64,000 nt of DNA, from NCBI RefSeq assembly GCF_001293645.1, contig NZ_LBMD01000011.1:152719-216718 (forward strand). Direction: 5' to 3'. This DNA is from Bacillus sp. CHD6a (GTDB lineage Bacteria; Bacillota; Bacilli; Bacillales; Bacillaceae_I). Below the pieces are notes generated by a model. It had not been told where the DNA came from. It searched no databases and was given only the letters and a program-made list of their open reading frames with translations. This document shows positions 35,152 to 43,723 of this stretch, in pieces. Each line of letters begins with the position of its first letter. The stretch's first letter is position 1. A program made the translations under genes and the position numbers.

Positions 35152-36312
35152 TTACTTAGACGATGTAAGTCTATCAACAGAATTTGCAATGGCTCCGTCA
35201 CCAGTTACATTACATGCAGTACCAAAACTGTCTTGGGCAAGATAAAGAGCAATCATTAAGGATACCATTGTGGCATCAAACCCAAGCATGGACTGTAATA
35301 ACCCGATAGCTGCCATCACAGCTCCACCAGGCACGCCAGGAGCAGCAATCATGGTTACACCAAGCATCATAATGAATGGGAGTACAATGATTAGAGAGTA
35401 ATCCATTCCATTAATGAACATAATGGCCATTGCGCATGAAACAATTGTGATTGTACTACCTGATAGATGTATATTTGCAAGCAATGGGACAGTAAAATCA
35501 GCTGTCTTCTCCCTTACTCCCATCTTCTTCGTTCGCTCAAGGGTAACTGGAATTGTTGATGCAGATGATTGTGTACCAAGTGCGGTAAAGTAAGCAGCCA
35601 TCATGGATTTGAGCATTAAAAATGGATTCTTTCGTGTCATAGCACCACTTACGGAGTATTGAAGGATTAACATCGTTACATGCAATAAGATAATCAATAC
35701 AAATACTTTTGCAAACACATTAATAATGGTTTGAACTTGTCCACCGTAAGTCATGTTTGCAAAAATACCTAAAATATGGATCGGTAAAAGTGGAATGATC
35801 ACTTTCGAAATGACAAGTTCAATAATACTTCTAAACTCTATCATGACAGTCTTTAACCCTTCCCCTTTAATTGCTGACATACCTAAACCAAGTGTGAATG
35901 CGATAATTAGTGCTGTCATCACCTCAAATGGTGCTGGTATTTCCAGTTCTAAGAAAGGTTTTAATAATGCTTCCTCTGGATTTTCCATTGTTCCTGTCAG
36001 GCTTGCGTTCTTTAATATACTAGGATATAACGTACTAGCAGCAAAATAGGCCAAGATGCCTGCTGCTATGGTAGAAAGATAAGCAATGGAAGCAGTCAGA
36101 CCAAGAAGTTTACCTGCTCCTTTTCCAATTTCTCCAATTCCTGGAGCAATAAATGCAATGATAATTAATGGAATTGCAAATCCTAAAAAGTTTCCGAATA
36201 TCTCGTTAAACGTAACAAATAGCTTAACGAACCATTCAGGTGCAAAACTGCCAATAGTCACTCCTAGTAATATGGCAAGAATTATTCTTGGTAAAAGTCC
36301 GAATTTCATCAT
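35152..36312 (-). CDS. Dicarboxylate/amino acid:cation symporter (DAACS family)
   Basis: About 386 aa with eight spans and two re-entrant hairpins. Family motifs: the Ser-rich hairpin GTQSSASTIPVTLERTKK, APGVPGGAVMAA, and the Asp-rich QDSFGTACNVTGDGAIANSV that binds Na+ and substrate. Likely substrates are glutamate, aspartate, Ser/Thr or C4-dicarboxylates. The start is ambiguous: ATG 36312 is 12 bases after GGGAGG and TTG 36321 is only 3 bases after it. Confidence 0.94.
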   Translation of the reverse strand: MMKFGLLPRIILAILLGVTIGSFAPEWFVKLFVTFNEIFGNFLGFAIPLIIIAFIAPGIGEIGKGAGKLLGLTASIAYLSTIAAGILAYFAASTLYPSILKNASLTGTMENPEEALLKPFLELEIPAPFEVMTALIIAFTLGLGMSAIKGEGLKTVMIEFRSIIELVISKVIIPLLPIHILGIFANMTYGGQVQTIINVFAKVFVLIILLHVTMLILQYSVSGAMTRKNPFLMLKSMMAAYFTALGTQSSASTIPVTLERTKKMGVREKTADFTVPLLANIHLSGSTITIVSCAMAIMFINGMDYSLIIVLPFIMMLGVTMIAAPGVPGGAVMAAIGLLQSMLGFDATMVSLMIALYLAQDSFGTACNVTGDGAIANSVDRLTSSK

Positions 36313-36616
36313 GATGCCCAATGTCCTCCCTGTAAATACAATTGTCTATTTTGTGATATCATATTATCTTACAAAAACAAATAGAAAAAGAAAAGTACTA
36401 AGTGTTATATTTTATAAAAAGTATTTTCCAGTGAACGCTTCCTTCATATTTGTATTAGGGATAGAAAGAAAATTTTCAGGAAAATAGGTTTATAAAAAGT
36501 TGAATAATGGGTACACTACTACAGAAAATCACCATCGATGCAGCAAATCTTGTATGTCTTCACCCGTAACAAAGTACACTTTTCTAATGGAAGTTACTAG
36601 CAAAACCAAATAAAAC

Positions 36617-36645
36617 TTGATTTTTTGATACATAACCTCTATGAT
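36617..36645 (+). promoter_or_regulatory. Sigma-A promoter of the cold-shock gene
   Basis: TTGATT (36617-36622), 17-bp spacer, TATGAT (36640-36645). This predicts an unusually long 5' untranslated leader of about 120 nt before the ATG, as in cold-shock mRNAs. The rest of the gap from 36346 is AT-rich with nothing else convincing. Confidence 0.75.
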
Positions 36646-36773
36646 TAAGTTAATTGTTTTTGTTCGGTAAGGCTGATAGAAGGAATTTACTTCAATGTTT
36701 TTCGTCTTGAAAGATTATGCAGAGCAAGAATGGTAATACAATTGTGGACTGTTCCACTGTAGGAGGAAACATA

Positions 36774-36971
36774 ATGTTAGAAGGTAAAGTAAAATGGTTC
36801 AACGCTGAAAAAGGTTTCGGATTCATCGAAGTTGAAGGACAAGACGATGTATTCGTACACTTCTCTGCTATCCAAGGCGAAGGTTTCAAATCTTTAGAAG
36901 AAGGTCAAACAGTAACTTTCGAAATCGAGCAAGGCGCTCGTGGACCTCAAGCAACTAACGTTCAAAAGTAA
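36774..36971 (+). CDS. Cold-shock protein, CspB/CspD type
   Basis: 65 aa OB-fold RNA chaperone. RNP1 is KGFGFIEV and RNP2 is VFVHFSAI; the start [14 protein letters not shown] and the end [10 protein letters not shown] are canonical. RBS AGGAGG. It has a long leader upstream (thermosensing is known for family mRNAs) and an immediate terminator. Confidence 0.97.
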   Translation: MLEGKVKWFNAEKGFGFIEVEGQDDVFVHFSAIQGEGFKSLEEGQTVTFEIEQGARGPQATNVQK

Positions 36972-36993
36972 TTTTGACATAAGTTGAGAAAAA

Positions 36994-37020
36994 GGCTCTC
37001 CATCTGGAGAGTCTTTTTTT
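36994..37020 (+). terminator. Terminator after the csp gene
   Basis: Stem GGCTCTCC / GGAGAGTC with loop ATCT and eight T residues. Confidence 0.93.
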
Positions 37021-37053
37021 TATGCCTTTTTTAAAATAAGAGAGGAAAAACTG

Positions 37054-37405
37054 GTTGATTTCCGTTCCAGGCGCTTCGCTTGCCTGCGGGCGGTCCGTGA
37101 GCCTCCTCGGCTCCGCCGAAGCCACTGAAAAACTGATAACGTAAAGTTTTTATTGATTCCTAGCTGGTGATTGGAGCAAAAGGCGAAGACTACTGAGGGA
37201 GCTAGCCCTAGGTGGAGACCCCGCAGGCGTAGCCGAGGAGGCTCCACCAGGGCCCCTAGGAAAGCGAAGCCATTTGCGGAAATCAACAGCGGTGTATATG
37301 AAAATACTATAATTAAGACTTTTTCAGTGGCTTCGCTCCGCCTGTGGAGTCTCACCTGTCCCTTCCTCCCCCGGGCGTCTGCGCGCCTTCCACTACAATC
37401 AACAA
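37054..37405. repeat. Palindromic element inserted in a type B repeat
   Basis: Type B halves at 37054-37117 (GGTTGATTTCCGTTCC...) and 37335-37405 (...CCTTCCACTACAATCAAC) are separated by a 217-bp element (37118-37334). Its termini are GAAGCCACTGAAAAA and TTTTTCAGTGGCTTC, a perfect 15-bp inverted repeat. The host octamer GCTCCGCC is present on both sides (37110-37117 and 37335-37342). The core (37165-37292) is a full copy of the family. Confidence 0.88.
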
Positions 37406-37488
37406 GGTGCCTTCATTTACCTAAGGGTTTTCGAAGAGTTTTGCCGTGTTAACTGAAAAAGCACTAACGTTTTGGTCTCGTAATTTAT

Positions 37489-37617
37489 AGCTGTTGATTG
37501 GAGCAAAAGGCGAAGACTCCAGCGGGGGAGAAACGGTAGTTTGAGACCCCACAGCGCAGCGAGGAGGCTCAAACACCGTCCCGCGGAAAGCGAAGCCATT
37601 TGCGGAAATCAACAGCG
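37489..37617. repeat. Uninterrupted palindromic repeat, CGGGGGAG subtype
   Basis: Runs from GCTGTTGATTGGAGC to GCGGAAATCAACAGCGG. Its middle (AGCGGGGGAGAAACGG, CACCGTCCCGCGG) matches the interrupted copy at 22349, so it shows the pre-insertion state of that subtype. Confidence 0.85.
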
Positions 37618-37806
37618 GAGCATAACCAAGCAACAAAAAAGGAACTGGGGGCCCGTTTTTTTACTTTTAATAGATATTGTATTTTCCGCCTCCACCATTT
37701 TATCATTTTATACACATCTTGAATAGTTCTCTACTATACTATATGGAATCTATTAAATGTTACTAGACTGAAAAAGGAAACTAGCAAACAAAGAGGGGGA
37801 CACATT

Positions 37807-38583
37807 ATGGACGTAAATGATTTGTTCAATTTAAAAAACAAAACGGCAATTGTGACTGGTGGAGGAAAAGGACTCGGGGCACAAATGGCAAATGCCCTTG
37901 CTGAGGCGGGTGCGAACGTTGTTGTGTGTTCGCGTGATTTAACATCCTGCCAAAAAGTAAGTGAGACCTTGAAACAAAAAGGTGTGATGTCACTAGCATA
38001 TGCCTGTGATGTAACAAAAGAGGAAGAAATTCAACATGTAATGGAGGAAACGGTAAGACACTTTGGAACGTTGGACATCCTTGTAAACAACAGTGGAACG
38101 TCTTGGATGGCGCCGACATTAGACTTGGCAGCTGACAAATGGGATAAAGTGATGAATGTCAATTTAAGGGGATTATTTTTATTCAGTCAAAAAGCTGCAA
38201 GGGTCATGCAAAAGCAAGGTAACGGAAAAATAATTAATATTGCCTCTGTATCAGGAATGGGTGGAACAGACCCTAAACTAATGGATACCATTGCTTACAA
38301 CACAAGTAAAGGAGGGGTTATAACATTTACAAAAGACCTTGCTGTAAAACTTGCTCCTTATAACATACAAGTAAATGCGATTGCACCAGGCATGTTTCCT
38401 ACTAAAATTACCGAAAAAATAATAGAACACTCTGCTCCAATGATAAAAGAACAAATACCTGCCAAACGTTTTGGTAGCGATCATGATTTAAAGGGGGCTG
38501 CTGTTTTCTTATCCTCTCGTGCATCGGATTACTGTGTGGGACACATTTTGGTCGTAGATGGAGGGATGACCTCCTTAATATAA
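37807..38583 (+). CDS. phaB: Acetoacetyl-CoA reductase-like SDR of the PHA locus
   Basis: 258 aa SDR. The cofactor motif is TGGGKGLGAQMA, with NNSGTSW, and the catalytic Ser-Tyr-Lys lie in NIASVSGMGG and YNTSKGG. It is the first gene of a phaB-phaR-phaC set and should make (R)-3-hydroxyacyl-CoA. The amino acid order is closer to gluconate or sorbose dehydrogenases than to FabG, so the substrate assignment rests on context. RBS GAGGGGG. Confidence 0.82.
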   Translation: MDVNDLFNLKNKTAIVTGGGKGLGAQMANALAEAGANVVVCSRDLTSCQKVSETLKQKGVMSLAYACDVTKEEEIQHVMEETVRHFGTLDILVNNSGTSWMAPTLDLAADKWDKVMNVNLRGLFLFSQKAARVMQKQGNGKIINIASVSGMGGTDPKLMDTIAYNTSKGGVITFTKDLAVKLAPYNIQVNAIAPGMFPTKITEKIIEHSAPMIKEQIPAKRFGSDHDLKGAAVFLSSRASDYCVGHILVVDGGMTSLI

Positions 38584-38614
38584 AGTGGAATTGGAAAGAA
38601 AGGGTGAACCAACC

Positions 38615-39049
38615 ATGTTGCATTCAAACAATAAAAAAGATGAAAGGAACAAAAAGATAAAAGTTAAAGGATTAATAATGGAAAACAAATGGAATGAAGC
38701 AATAAAGGCTGAGCTGAACAAAGAGTCGGTTTTCCGCATTGTTGGCCTAGAAAGCGAGTTAGAAGCAGATAAATTACGGAAGATGAGGGAACAGGTAGAA
38801 GTGCTTTCGTTGAAATATAATTTTCCTACTAAAAATGATGTTGCCAATATCGCTAAGCTTCTAATCCAAATAGAAGAAAAGATTGATCGCCTTGAGGTAC
38901 AGTTACAGGAAGAGACTACCCCGATGGGACAACATCAAGAAAAGAAAAAAGTGAAAGTAATTTTAGAAGATATAGTTGAACGGCATGCAATAATATCTTC
39001 CTTACTTGGCTTCGACGATAAGATTATCCGTAGTGATCAACATGAGTGA
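38615..39049 (+). CDS. phaR: PHA synthase subunit PhaR, class IV
   Basis: 144 aa soluble, helical protein. The pattern KYNFPTKNDVANIAKLLIQI followed by EEKIDRLEVQLQ matches PhaR of Bacillus class IV PHA synthases, the partner required by PhaC. The N-terminal part looks short and divergent compared with the family as I remember it. ATG 38615 is eight bases after AAAGGGTG. It overlaps phaC by 8 bp. Confidence 0.8.
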   Translation: MLHSNNKKDERNKKIKVKGLIMENKWNEAIKAELNKESVFRIVGLESELEADKLRKMREQVEVLSLKYNFPTKNDVANIAKLLIQIEEKIDRLEVQLQEETTPMGQHQEKKKVKVILEDIVERHAIISSLLGFDDKIIRSDQHE

Positions 39050-40076
39050 CTTCCAGTTGGATGCATGGAAAAAGGAAATGACTCATTACAATGAAACACC
39101 ATTCAAGGATGGAGTAACGGACAGACAAGCGATTTGGAGAAAGAACAAAGCCACTCTCTGGTATTACAAAACGCCTTCAAAAAAATATAATGTGCCTATT
39201 TTTATCATTTATTCTCTGATTAATCAGCCCTTTATCTTAGATATGATGTCAGGTGGAAGCACGATTGAAGCGTTAGTTAATAAAGGGTTTGATGTCTATA
39301 TGATTGACTTTGGCAAGCCGGGATTAGAGGATAGGGACATGACCGTAGATGACTACATTACAGCGTATATTCAAGCGGGAGTAAGAGTGGCAATTAAACA
39401 TTCCTCCGCAAAAGAGGTGACCATTATGGGGTATTGCCTTGGTGGTACGCTTGCAGCTATGTATGCATCTATAGCAAAGGAACCAATAAAGAATCTTGTA
39501 CTGTTTGTGACTCCAGTTGAATTCAGCAACCCTGCTTATTTTGATAAATGGGTAAAAGCAATGAGAGAAGAAAATATCAACAGCACTCGTTTTATCGATG
39601 AACTCGGAATTATTCCAGCCTCCTATGTTGAGGCAGGTATACGTTTGGTGACATCGCCAATTTATTTTACTCCTTACTTATCTCTTTTGCTAAATAGGGA
39701 TGATGAAGCCTATGTTAAGAAGTGGCACCGTTTTAATACATGGACGAAAGGACATATTCCTTTAACAAGTGGTGTTGCTAAGCAAATCATCGAAGATTTT
39801 TCAAAGGGAAATAAATTTATTAATAACAAGAGTAAAATAAATGGCCAACAAGCCAAACTATCAACTATTCAAGCAAATCTATTAGTAGTAGGGACAGAAG
39901 GAGACAGGCTTGTACCGCTTGATCATATTTTACCTATAATGAATGAAGTGGCAAGTGTTGATAAAACAGCACACATATTAAAAGGCGGGCACACAGGGAC
40001 TTCTGTTAGAAATGGTAGACTCCCGGAATATCTGGATAGTTGGTTGCGTAAGAGGTCAGACCCGCTACATTTATAA
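39042..40076 (+). CDS. phaC: Class IV polyhydroxyalkanoate synthase PhaC
   Basis: 344 aa alpha/beta-fold polymerase. The lipase-like box GYCLGG holds the catalytic Cys132; the Asp is in VGTEGDRLVP and the His in KGGHTGTSV. It polymerises (R)-3-hydroxyacyl-CoA into PHA granules together with PhaR. ATG 39042 overlaps the phaR end and has a weak ribosome binding site, implying translational coupling. Confidence 0.93.
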   Translation: MSDFQLDAWKKEMTHYNETPFKDGVTDRQAIWRKNKATLWYYKTPSKKYNVPIFIIYSLINQPFILDMMSGGSTIEALVNKGFDVYMIDFGKPGLEDRDMTVDDYITAYIQAGVRVAIKHSSAKEVTIMGYCLGGTLAAMYASIAKEPIKNLVLFVTPVEFSNPAYFDKWVKAMREENINSTRFIDELGIIPASYVEAGIRLVTSPIYFTPYLSLLLNRDDEAYVKKWHRFNTWTKGHIPLTSGVAKQIIEDFSKGNKFINNKSKINGQQAKLSTIQANLLVVGTEGDRLVPLDHILPIMNEVASVDKTAHILKGGHTGTSVRNGRLPEYLDSWLRKRSDPLHL

Positions 40077-40094
40077 AATGGGAGGGATAGACAA

Positions 40095-40205
40095 ATGTAT
40101 GTTTTACATGAGAATAAAAAATGGGACATAAATCCCTATATAGAATACATGGGAATTGGAGCAACTGTTTTTATGCAATTTCTTATAGATTTAAAAGAAA
40201 GCTAG
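40095..40205 (+). CDS. 36-aa peptide downstream of phaC
   Basis: ATG 40095 follows the strong site GGGAGGG. The 36-residue translation (MYVLHENKKWDINPYIEYMG...) has a hydrophobic C-terminal half (IGATVFMQFLIDL). It lies 18 bp after phaC and before a terminator, so it is the last gene of the pha operon. No family is recognised; a granule-associated peptide is conceivable but unsupported. Confidence 0.6.
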   Translation: MYVLHENKKWDINPYIEYMGIGATVFMQFLIDLKES

Positions 40206-40206
40206 T

Positions 40207-40238
40207 AGGGGAGCCTTTTGCTTCTCTCTTTTTTATTG
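40207..40238 (+). terminator. Terminator of the pha operon
   Basis: Stem GGGGAGC / GCTTCTC (with G-T pairs) and loop CTTTT, followed by CTTTTTT. Confidence 0.75.
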
Positions 40239-40670
40239 AAAAAGATTACAAGCTCGGTAAATATTGTTAAGTTTTTATAAGAGAAACATTATATTAATAA
40301 AAGATATCTTATTATTATGTAATTATCAAAAAGCAGAAAAAAGCTTATGAGATAAGGATATATTGGCTTGAAATGAGCGGAAAAGCTACATGAAAAGTGC
40401 TATTTTGAGTGGTTGTTCAATAGTGTTTAGATGTAAAATAGCTAAGCATACATAATGAATATAAGAAATATTTAGGTTCAAATAATTGATTATAAAAGAT
40501 ATAATGCATATAGTACAAGTATTAATGTGCTATTTCTTTATAGAAAATACAGGCATGTGTGGTTATGACTACCACCTACCTTTAAACTTTCTTATTTGGG
40601 GTAAGTCATGGTAATAATATGTTTCTTTTATGATTTGGTGTACATCCTTTAATAAGAAAAGATAAGGAGG
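40239..40670. other. 430-bp AT-rich gap upstream of the histidine kinase
   Basis: Very AT-rich and without a frame preceded by a ribosome binding site. I see no clear promoter pair, repeat or RNA. The only strong signal is AAGGAGG at 40664-40670, directly at the kinase start. Confidence 0.5.
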
Positions 40671-42338
40671 TTGGAGATAATCGGAGTAAATAGTTTAATA
40701 CAACATGAACGTAAATCTTTTCATGCAACGAAGGGGTTTGTCCATTTTGATTCTGACCTCAAAGTCAGTACTATGGATGATGGGGCAATGGATTTACTTG
40801 GACTTAGGCACTCGAAACATTTGGTAACTGGGAAGCTACTCTCGGATCTACTGAATAAAGATGCATATAATATATTACTTAAATATACATACAGTGTAAT
40901 ACAAGAAGGTATTTTCGTCCAACACGAAATAAAACTTTCTGAAAATCCTGTTCAGTGGTATAAGGTGATTATCTTTCCTATTGATGCACATCACTTTTCC
41001 ATGCTCTTTTTAGAAATGACAAGGCAGAAAGAGTTGGAAGCAGCATTTAGCAAACAGACTGATAACCTTAACGTTTTATATGAATCTGCTGCCATGTTGA
41101 CCTCAATTAAGGATCCGAAAGAACTGCTAGATTCCCTTTTTCATAAACTATCAGAAGTCTTGGACCTTGATATTTATATTAATTTTAGCTGGAACAAGGA
41201 ACAGAATTGCCTTGTATTAACAAACCATCATGGAATATGCAAAGAAGAAGTGGGAACTTTCAGGTTTCTTGAAAAAGGAACATCTGTGAGTGGTTCGGTT
41301 GCAAAAAATAAAAAAAGATTGGTTTTTGAGCATGTGGATAAGTGTGAGGATAAGCTGCTGGATTTCATTCGTCCGTTAGGAATTAAAGCATATGTATGTG
41401 AACCCTTGCTATCATTTGGAGAGCTTGTTGGTACCATTTCCTTCGGTTCTAAGAAACGTTCTTTTTTTACATCAGAAGAACTTGATTTGATTCATTCAAT
41501 TTGTTATCAGGTAACCATCGTTTTAGATCGTATGACAAAAGTGGACGAGTTGACGCAAAACACAGAAACATTGGAAGTGGCAAATCTGCATCTTAAAGAA
41601 AATGAGAAGAAGTTACGGCTTATTATTGAAAGAAATGAAGCAGAGAGAGAAAGTAAAACCAAAACGAACTTCCTGGCTATGATCAGTCATGAGTTGAGGA
41701 CGCCATTAAATTCTATTATTGGATACAGTCAAGTTTTAGAAAATGATCAAAAAGATCCCCTCACAGACAAGCAAAAATCTAGACTGGCCAAGATTTTGAG
41801 TTCCAGCAGGCACCTACTGCAGCTAATCAACAACATTTTAGAGCTAATCAGAATTGATACAAAACCTGAAACAATTAAAACAAATGTAAAATCAGTTTAT
41901 ATAAAAGATGCTATTTGCGAAAGTTTGCTCTCCGTAAGCAACAATGCAAAAGAAAAAGGGATATCTCTTCACATCGAGAAAGATGTGGAAGATATCCCCA
42001 TTGAAATTGATCCCATACGTTTTCAACAAGTCATGGTCAACTTATTAAATAATGCCATTAAATACAATAAAAAGACCGGTACTGTCACCCTTTATTGGAG
42101 GGTAGACGGGAGATATTTAGCGATCTTTGTTAAAGATACAGGAATTGGTATCCCTCAAAGACACCAAGAGAATATCTTTGAACCATTTTACAGAGTAAAT
42201 CACGCTATACCTGGAATTGAGGGGACAGGCATTGGTTTAACTCTTGTAAAGCAGAATGTTTCAGAAATGAAAGGGACCGTCGGCGTTTCAAGTATAGAGG
42301 GAACAGGGAGTACCTTCTGGGTAAAGGTACCGATATAA
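40671..42338 (+). CDS. Cytoplasmic PAS-GAF sensor histidine kinase
   Basis: About 555 aa without membrane spans: a PAS-like region (30-125), a GAF region (140-300, with CEPLLSFGELVGTISFGS), a short coiled coil, HisKA with His340 in MISHELRTPLNSIIGYSQ and HATPase_c with NLLNNAIKY, DTGIGIP and GTGIGLTL. Partner: the LytTR regulator 28 bp downstream. The start is odd. AAGGAGG runs straight into TTG 40671 with zero spacing; the optimal distance would fall on ATA 40677, and no in-frame ATG occurs until 40772. Ligand unknown. Confidence 0.92.
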   Translation: MEIIGVNSLIQHERKSFHATKGFVHFDSDLKVSTMDDGAMDLLGLRHSKHLVTGKLLSDLLNKDAYNILLKYTYSVIQEGIFVQHEIKLSENPVQWYKVIIFPIDAHHFSMLFLEMTRQKELEAAFSKQTDNLNVLYESAAMLTSIKDPKELLDSLFHKLSEVLDLDIYINFSWNKEQNCLVLTNHHGICKEEVGTFRFLEKGTSVSGSVAKNKKRLVFEHVDKCEDKLLDFIRPLGIKAYVCEPLLSFGELVGTISFGSKKRSFFTSEELDLIHSICYQVTIVLDRMTKVDELTQNTETLEVANLHLKENEKKLRLIIERNEAERESKTKTNFLAMISHELRTPLNSIIGYSQVLENDQKDPLTDKQKSRLAKILSSSRHLLQLINNILELIRIDTKPETIKTNVKSVYIKDAICESLLSVSNNAKEKGISLHIEKDVEDIPIEIDPIRFQQVMVNLLNNAIKYNKKTGTVTLYWRVDGRYLAIFVKDTGIGIPQRHQENIFEPFYRVNHAIPGIEGTGIGLTLVKQNVSEMKGTVGVSSIEGTGSTFWVKVPI

Positions 42339-42366
42339 AACATCGAAAGAAAGGGGTTTTCTTCGA

Positions 42367-43104
42367 TTGAAACAAATAAATGTAGTCATTGTGGATGACA
42401 ATCAAGATTCTCTTGAAATACTGAATTTTTTTCTTGAAGAACTAAAGGAATTTCAAATAGTTGATACATGTCAAAGTGGAGAACAATTGATTGATAGCGT
42501 CATGAAACACAAAGTGGATCTTGTTATTGCAGACATAAACATGCCCGAAAAAAGCGGCTTGGATGCAATAAAAGAATGCCTTGTGTTTTCCCCTAGTTTA
42601 AAGTTCATATTTGTAACAGGTTTTAATGAATTTGCAGTAGAGGCATTTGCCATTTCTGCTGTTGACTATATTGTAAAGCCTATTGAGAAAATCAGATTAT
42701 ACAAAGCTTTAGAGCGTGCAAAAGCTCATTTGCTTACTGATTTGGCGGATACAGATCAAAAAAACCTTAACAAGAGGTTATCTGTTCGTTCCAATAGTTC
42801 TTTCTATTATATACCTTTTGAGGATATCATTTTCATTGAAAAGTCAGGGAAGAAATGCATCATTTATACAACCAACCAAGCTATTGAAACCTATGAAAAT
42901 ATTAGTGATATTTATAAACAATTGGACCAAAATTTTTACCGGACTCATCGATCTTATATTGTGAACCTCAGGATGCTTTCACATATCACACCTAAAAATG
43001 AAACATATTTTGCCTATTTTAGTAATCATGAGAAGTATGCTCACATTTCCAAGTTGAAAATAAATGAAGTTCAAGAGCTATTGGCTCAAATCACACAGCC
43101 TTAA
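42367..43104 (+). CDS. LytTR-family response regulator
   Basis: 245 aa: receiver domain (1-120, phosphoacceptor D56 in VIADINMPEKSG, VKPIEKIRL near the end) and a C-terminal LytTR DNA-binding domain (LSVRSNSSFYYIPFEDIIFI, FYRTHRSYIVNL). TTG start after AAAGGGG. LytTR regulators usually control extracellular peptides or autolysis, here combined with a GAF-PAS kinase rather than a membrane LytS or AgrC type. Confidence 0.94.
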   Translation: MKQINVVIVDDNQDSLEILNFFLEELKEFQIVDTCQSGEQLIDSVMKHKVDLVIADINMPEKSGLDAIKECLVFSPSLKFIFVTGFNEFAVEAFAISAVDYIVKPIEKIRLYKALERAKAHLLTDLADTDQKNLNKRLSVRSNSSFYYIPFEDIIFIEKSGKKCIIYTTNQAIETYENISDIYKQLDQNFYRTHRSYIVNLRMLSHITPKNETYFAYFSNHEKYAHISKLKINEVQELLAQITQP

Positions 43105-43498
43105 GGTTTTAGAGTATCGTGGTTTGAGTTTTCTTTTTTACATACTTCGTTTTTCATAAAAATTCCAATAAGGGTTCTTAAATGTAGAGTCTCTACGGTT
43201 GAAATGGCAAAGTAGTGCACCGAAAAGCATTAATGAAATGCTCAAAAGTATAAGAGGAATTGGACAAAAGGGAATATGTTTCGTTAGAATGCTAGATAAA
43301 GATATCTTATACATGAATCTAAATGACAAATCCTTTTACTTCACATATATTAATCGGAATTTTAAAAAGATGATGACGAGCTATCTTATTTAAATTAAAC
43401 ACAAACATACCTTGCTAGGGTTAATCGAATCGTTTTGAAAATTAAATAAGTGGCATACATCAAATACTTAGAATAACCGTTATATGGGAGGGATTTAA
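43105..43498. other. 394-bp gap with small uncertain frames
   Basis: On the minus strand 43138-43329 encodes a 63-residue peptide with one hydrophobic span (IPLILLSISLMLFGALLCHF), but the ribosome binding site (AAAGGA) is badly spaced. A plus-strand frame at 43199-43393 has no site. Neither is called as a gene. Confidence 0.5.
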
Positions 43499-43636
43499 AT
43501 GGATTTGTTAAGTAATGAATCCTTGATGGAAGTTTATGAAGCAGCGATAACGAATGACTTGAATGAAGAGTTCTTGAAGCTGATTCTTGATGAAATGAAG
43601 CGGAGAAAAATAGATATACCAGTAGCGAATCGATAG
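43499..43636 (+). CDS. sda: Sporulation kinase inhibitor Sda
   Basis: 45 aa helical hairpin. LSNESLMEVYEAAITNDLNE then EFLKLILDEMKRRKID matches remembered B. subtilis Sda (LSDELLIESYFKAT, LNRDFIELIENEIKRR). Sda binds the dimerisation domain of KinA and blocks autophosphorylation when replication is disturbed. ATG 43499 has GGGAGGGA five bases upstream. No perfect DnaA box was seen upstream, although DnaA control is known in B. subtilis. Confidence 0.9.
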   Translation: MDLLSNESLMEVYEAAITNDLNEEFLKLILDEMKRRKIDIPVANR

Positions 43637-43723
43637 AGATAAATAGCAGAACACAAAAGGAGATGTGATGATCGTAGTCAGCATCTTTTTTCTGTATGAA
43701 TACATCAAAAGGAGACACTTACT

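Noticed and set aside
37020..37452. Frames of 93-111 codons on both strands
   Set aside because: Both cover the nested repeat elements and consist of repeat-derived peptides.
39006..39041. Longer N-terminus for PhaC
   Set aside because: The extra 12 residues lie wholly inside phaR and lack a ribosome binding site; ATG 39042 gives the usual PhaC start.
43306..43314. DnaA box upstream of sda
   Set aside because: TTATACATG differs from TTATNCACA at two positions and is almost 200 bp from the gene.
43199..43393. 64-codon plus-strand frame after the LytTR gene
   Set aside because: It starts at TTG without a ribosome binding site and has no recognisable composition; left as part of the uncertain gap.
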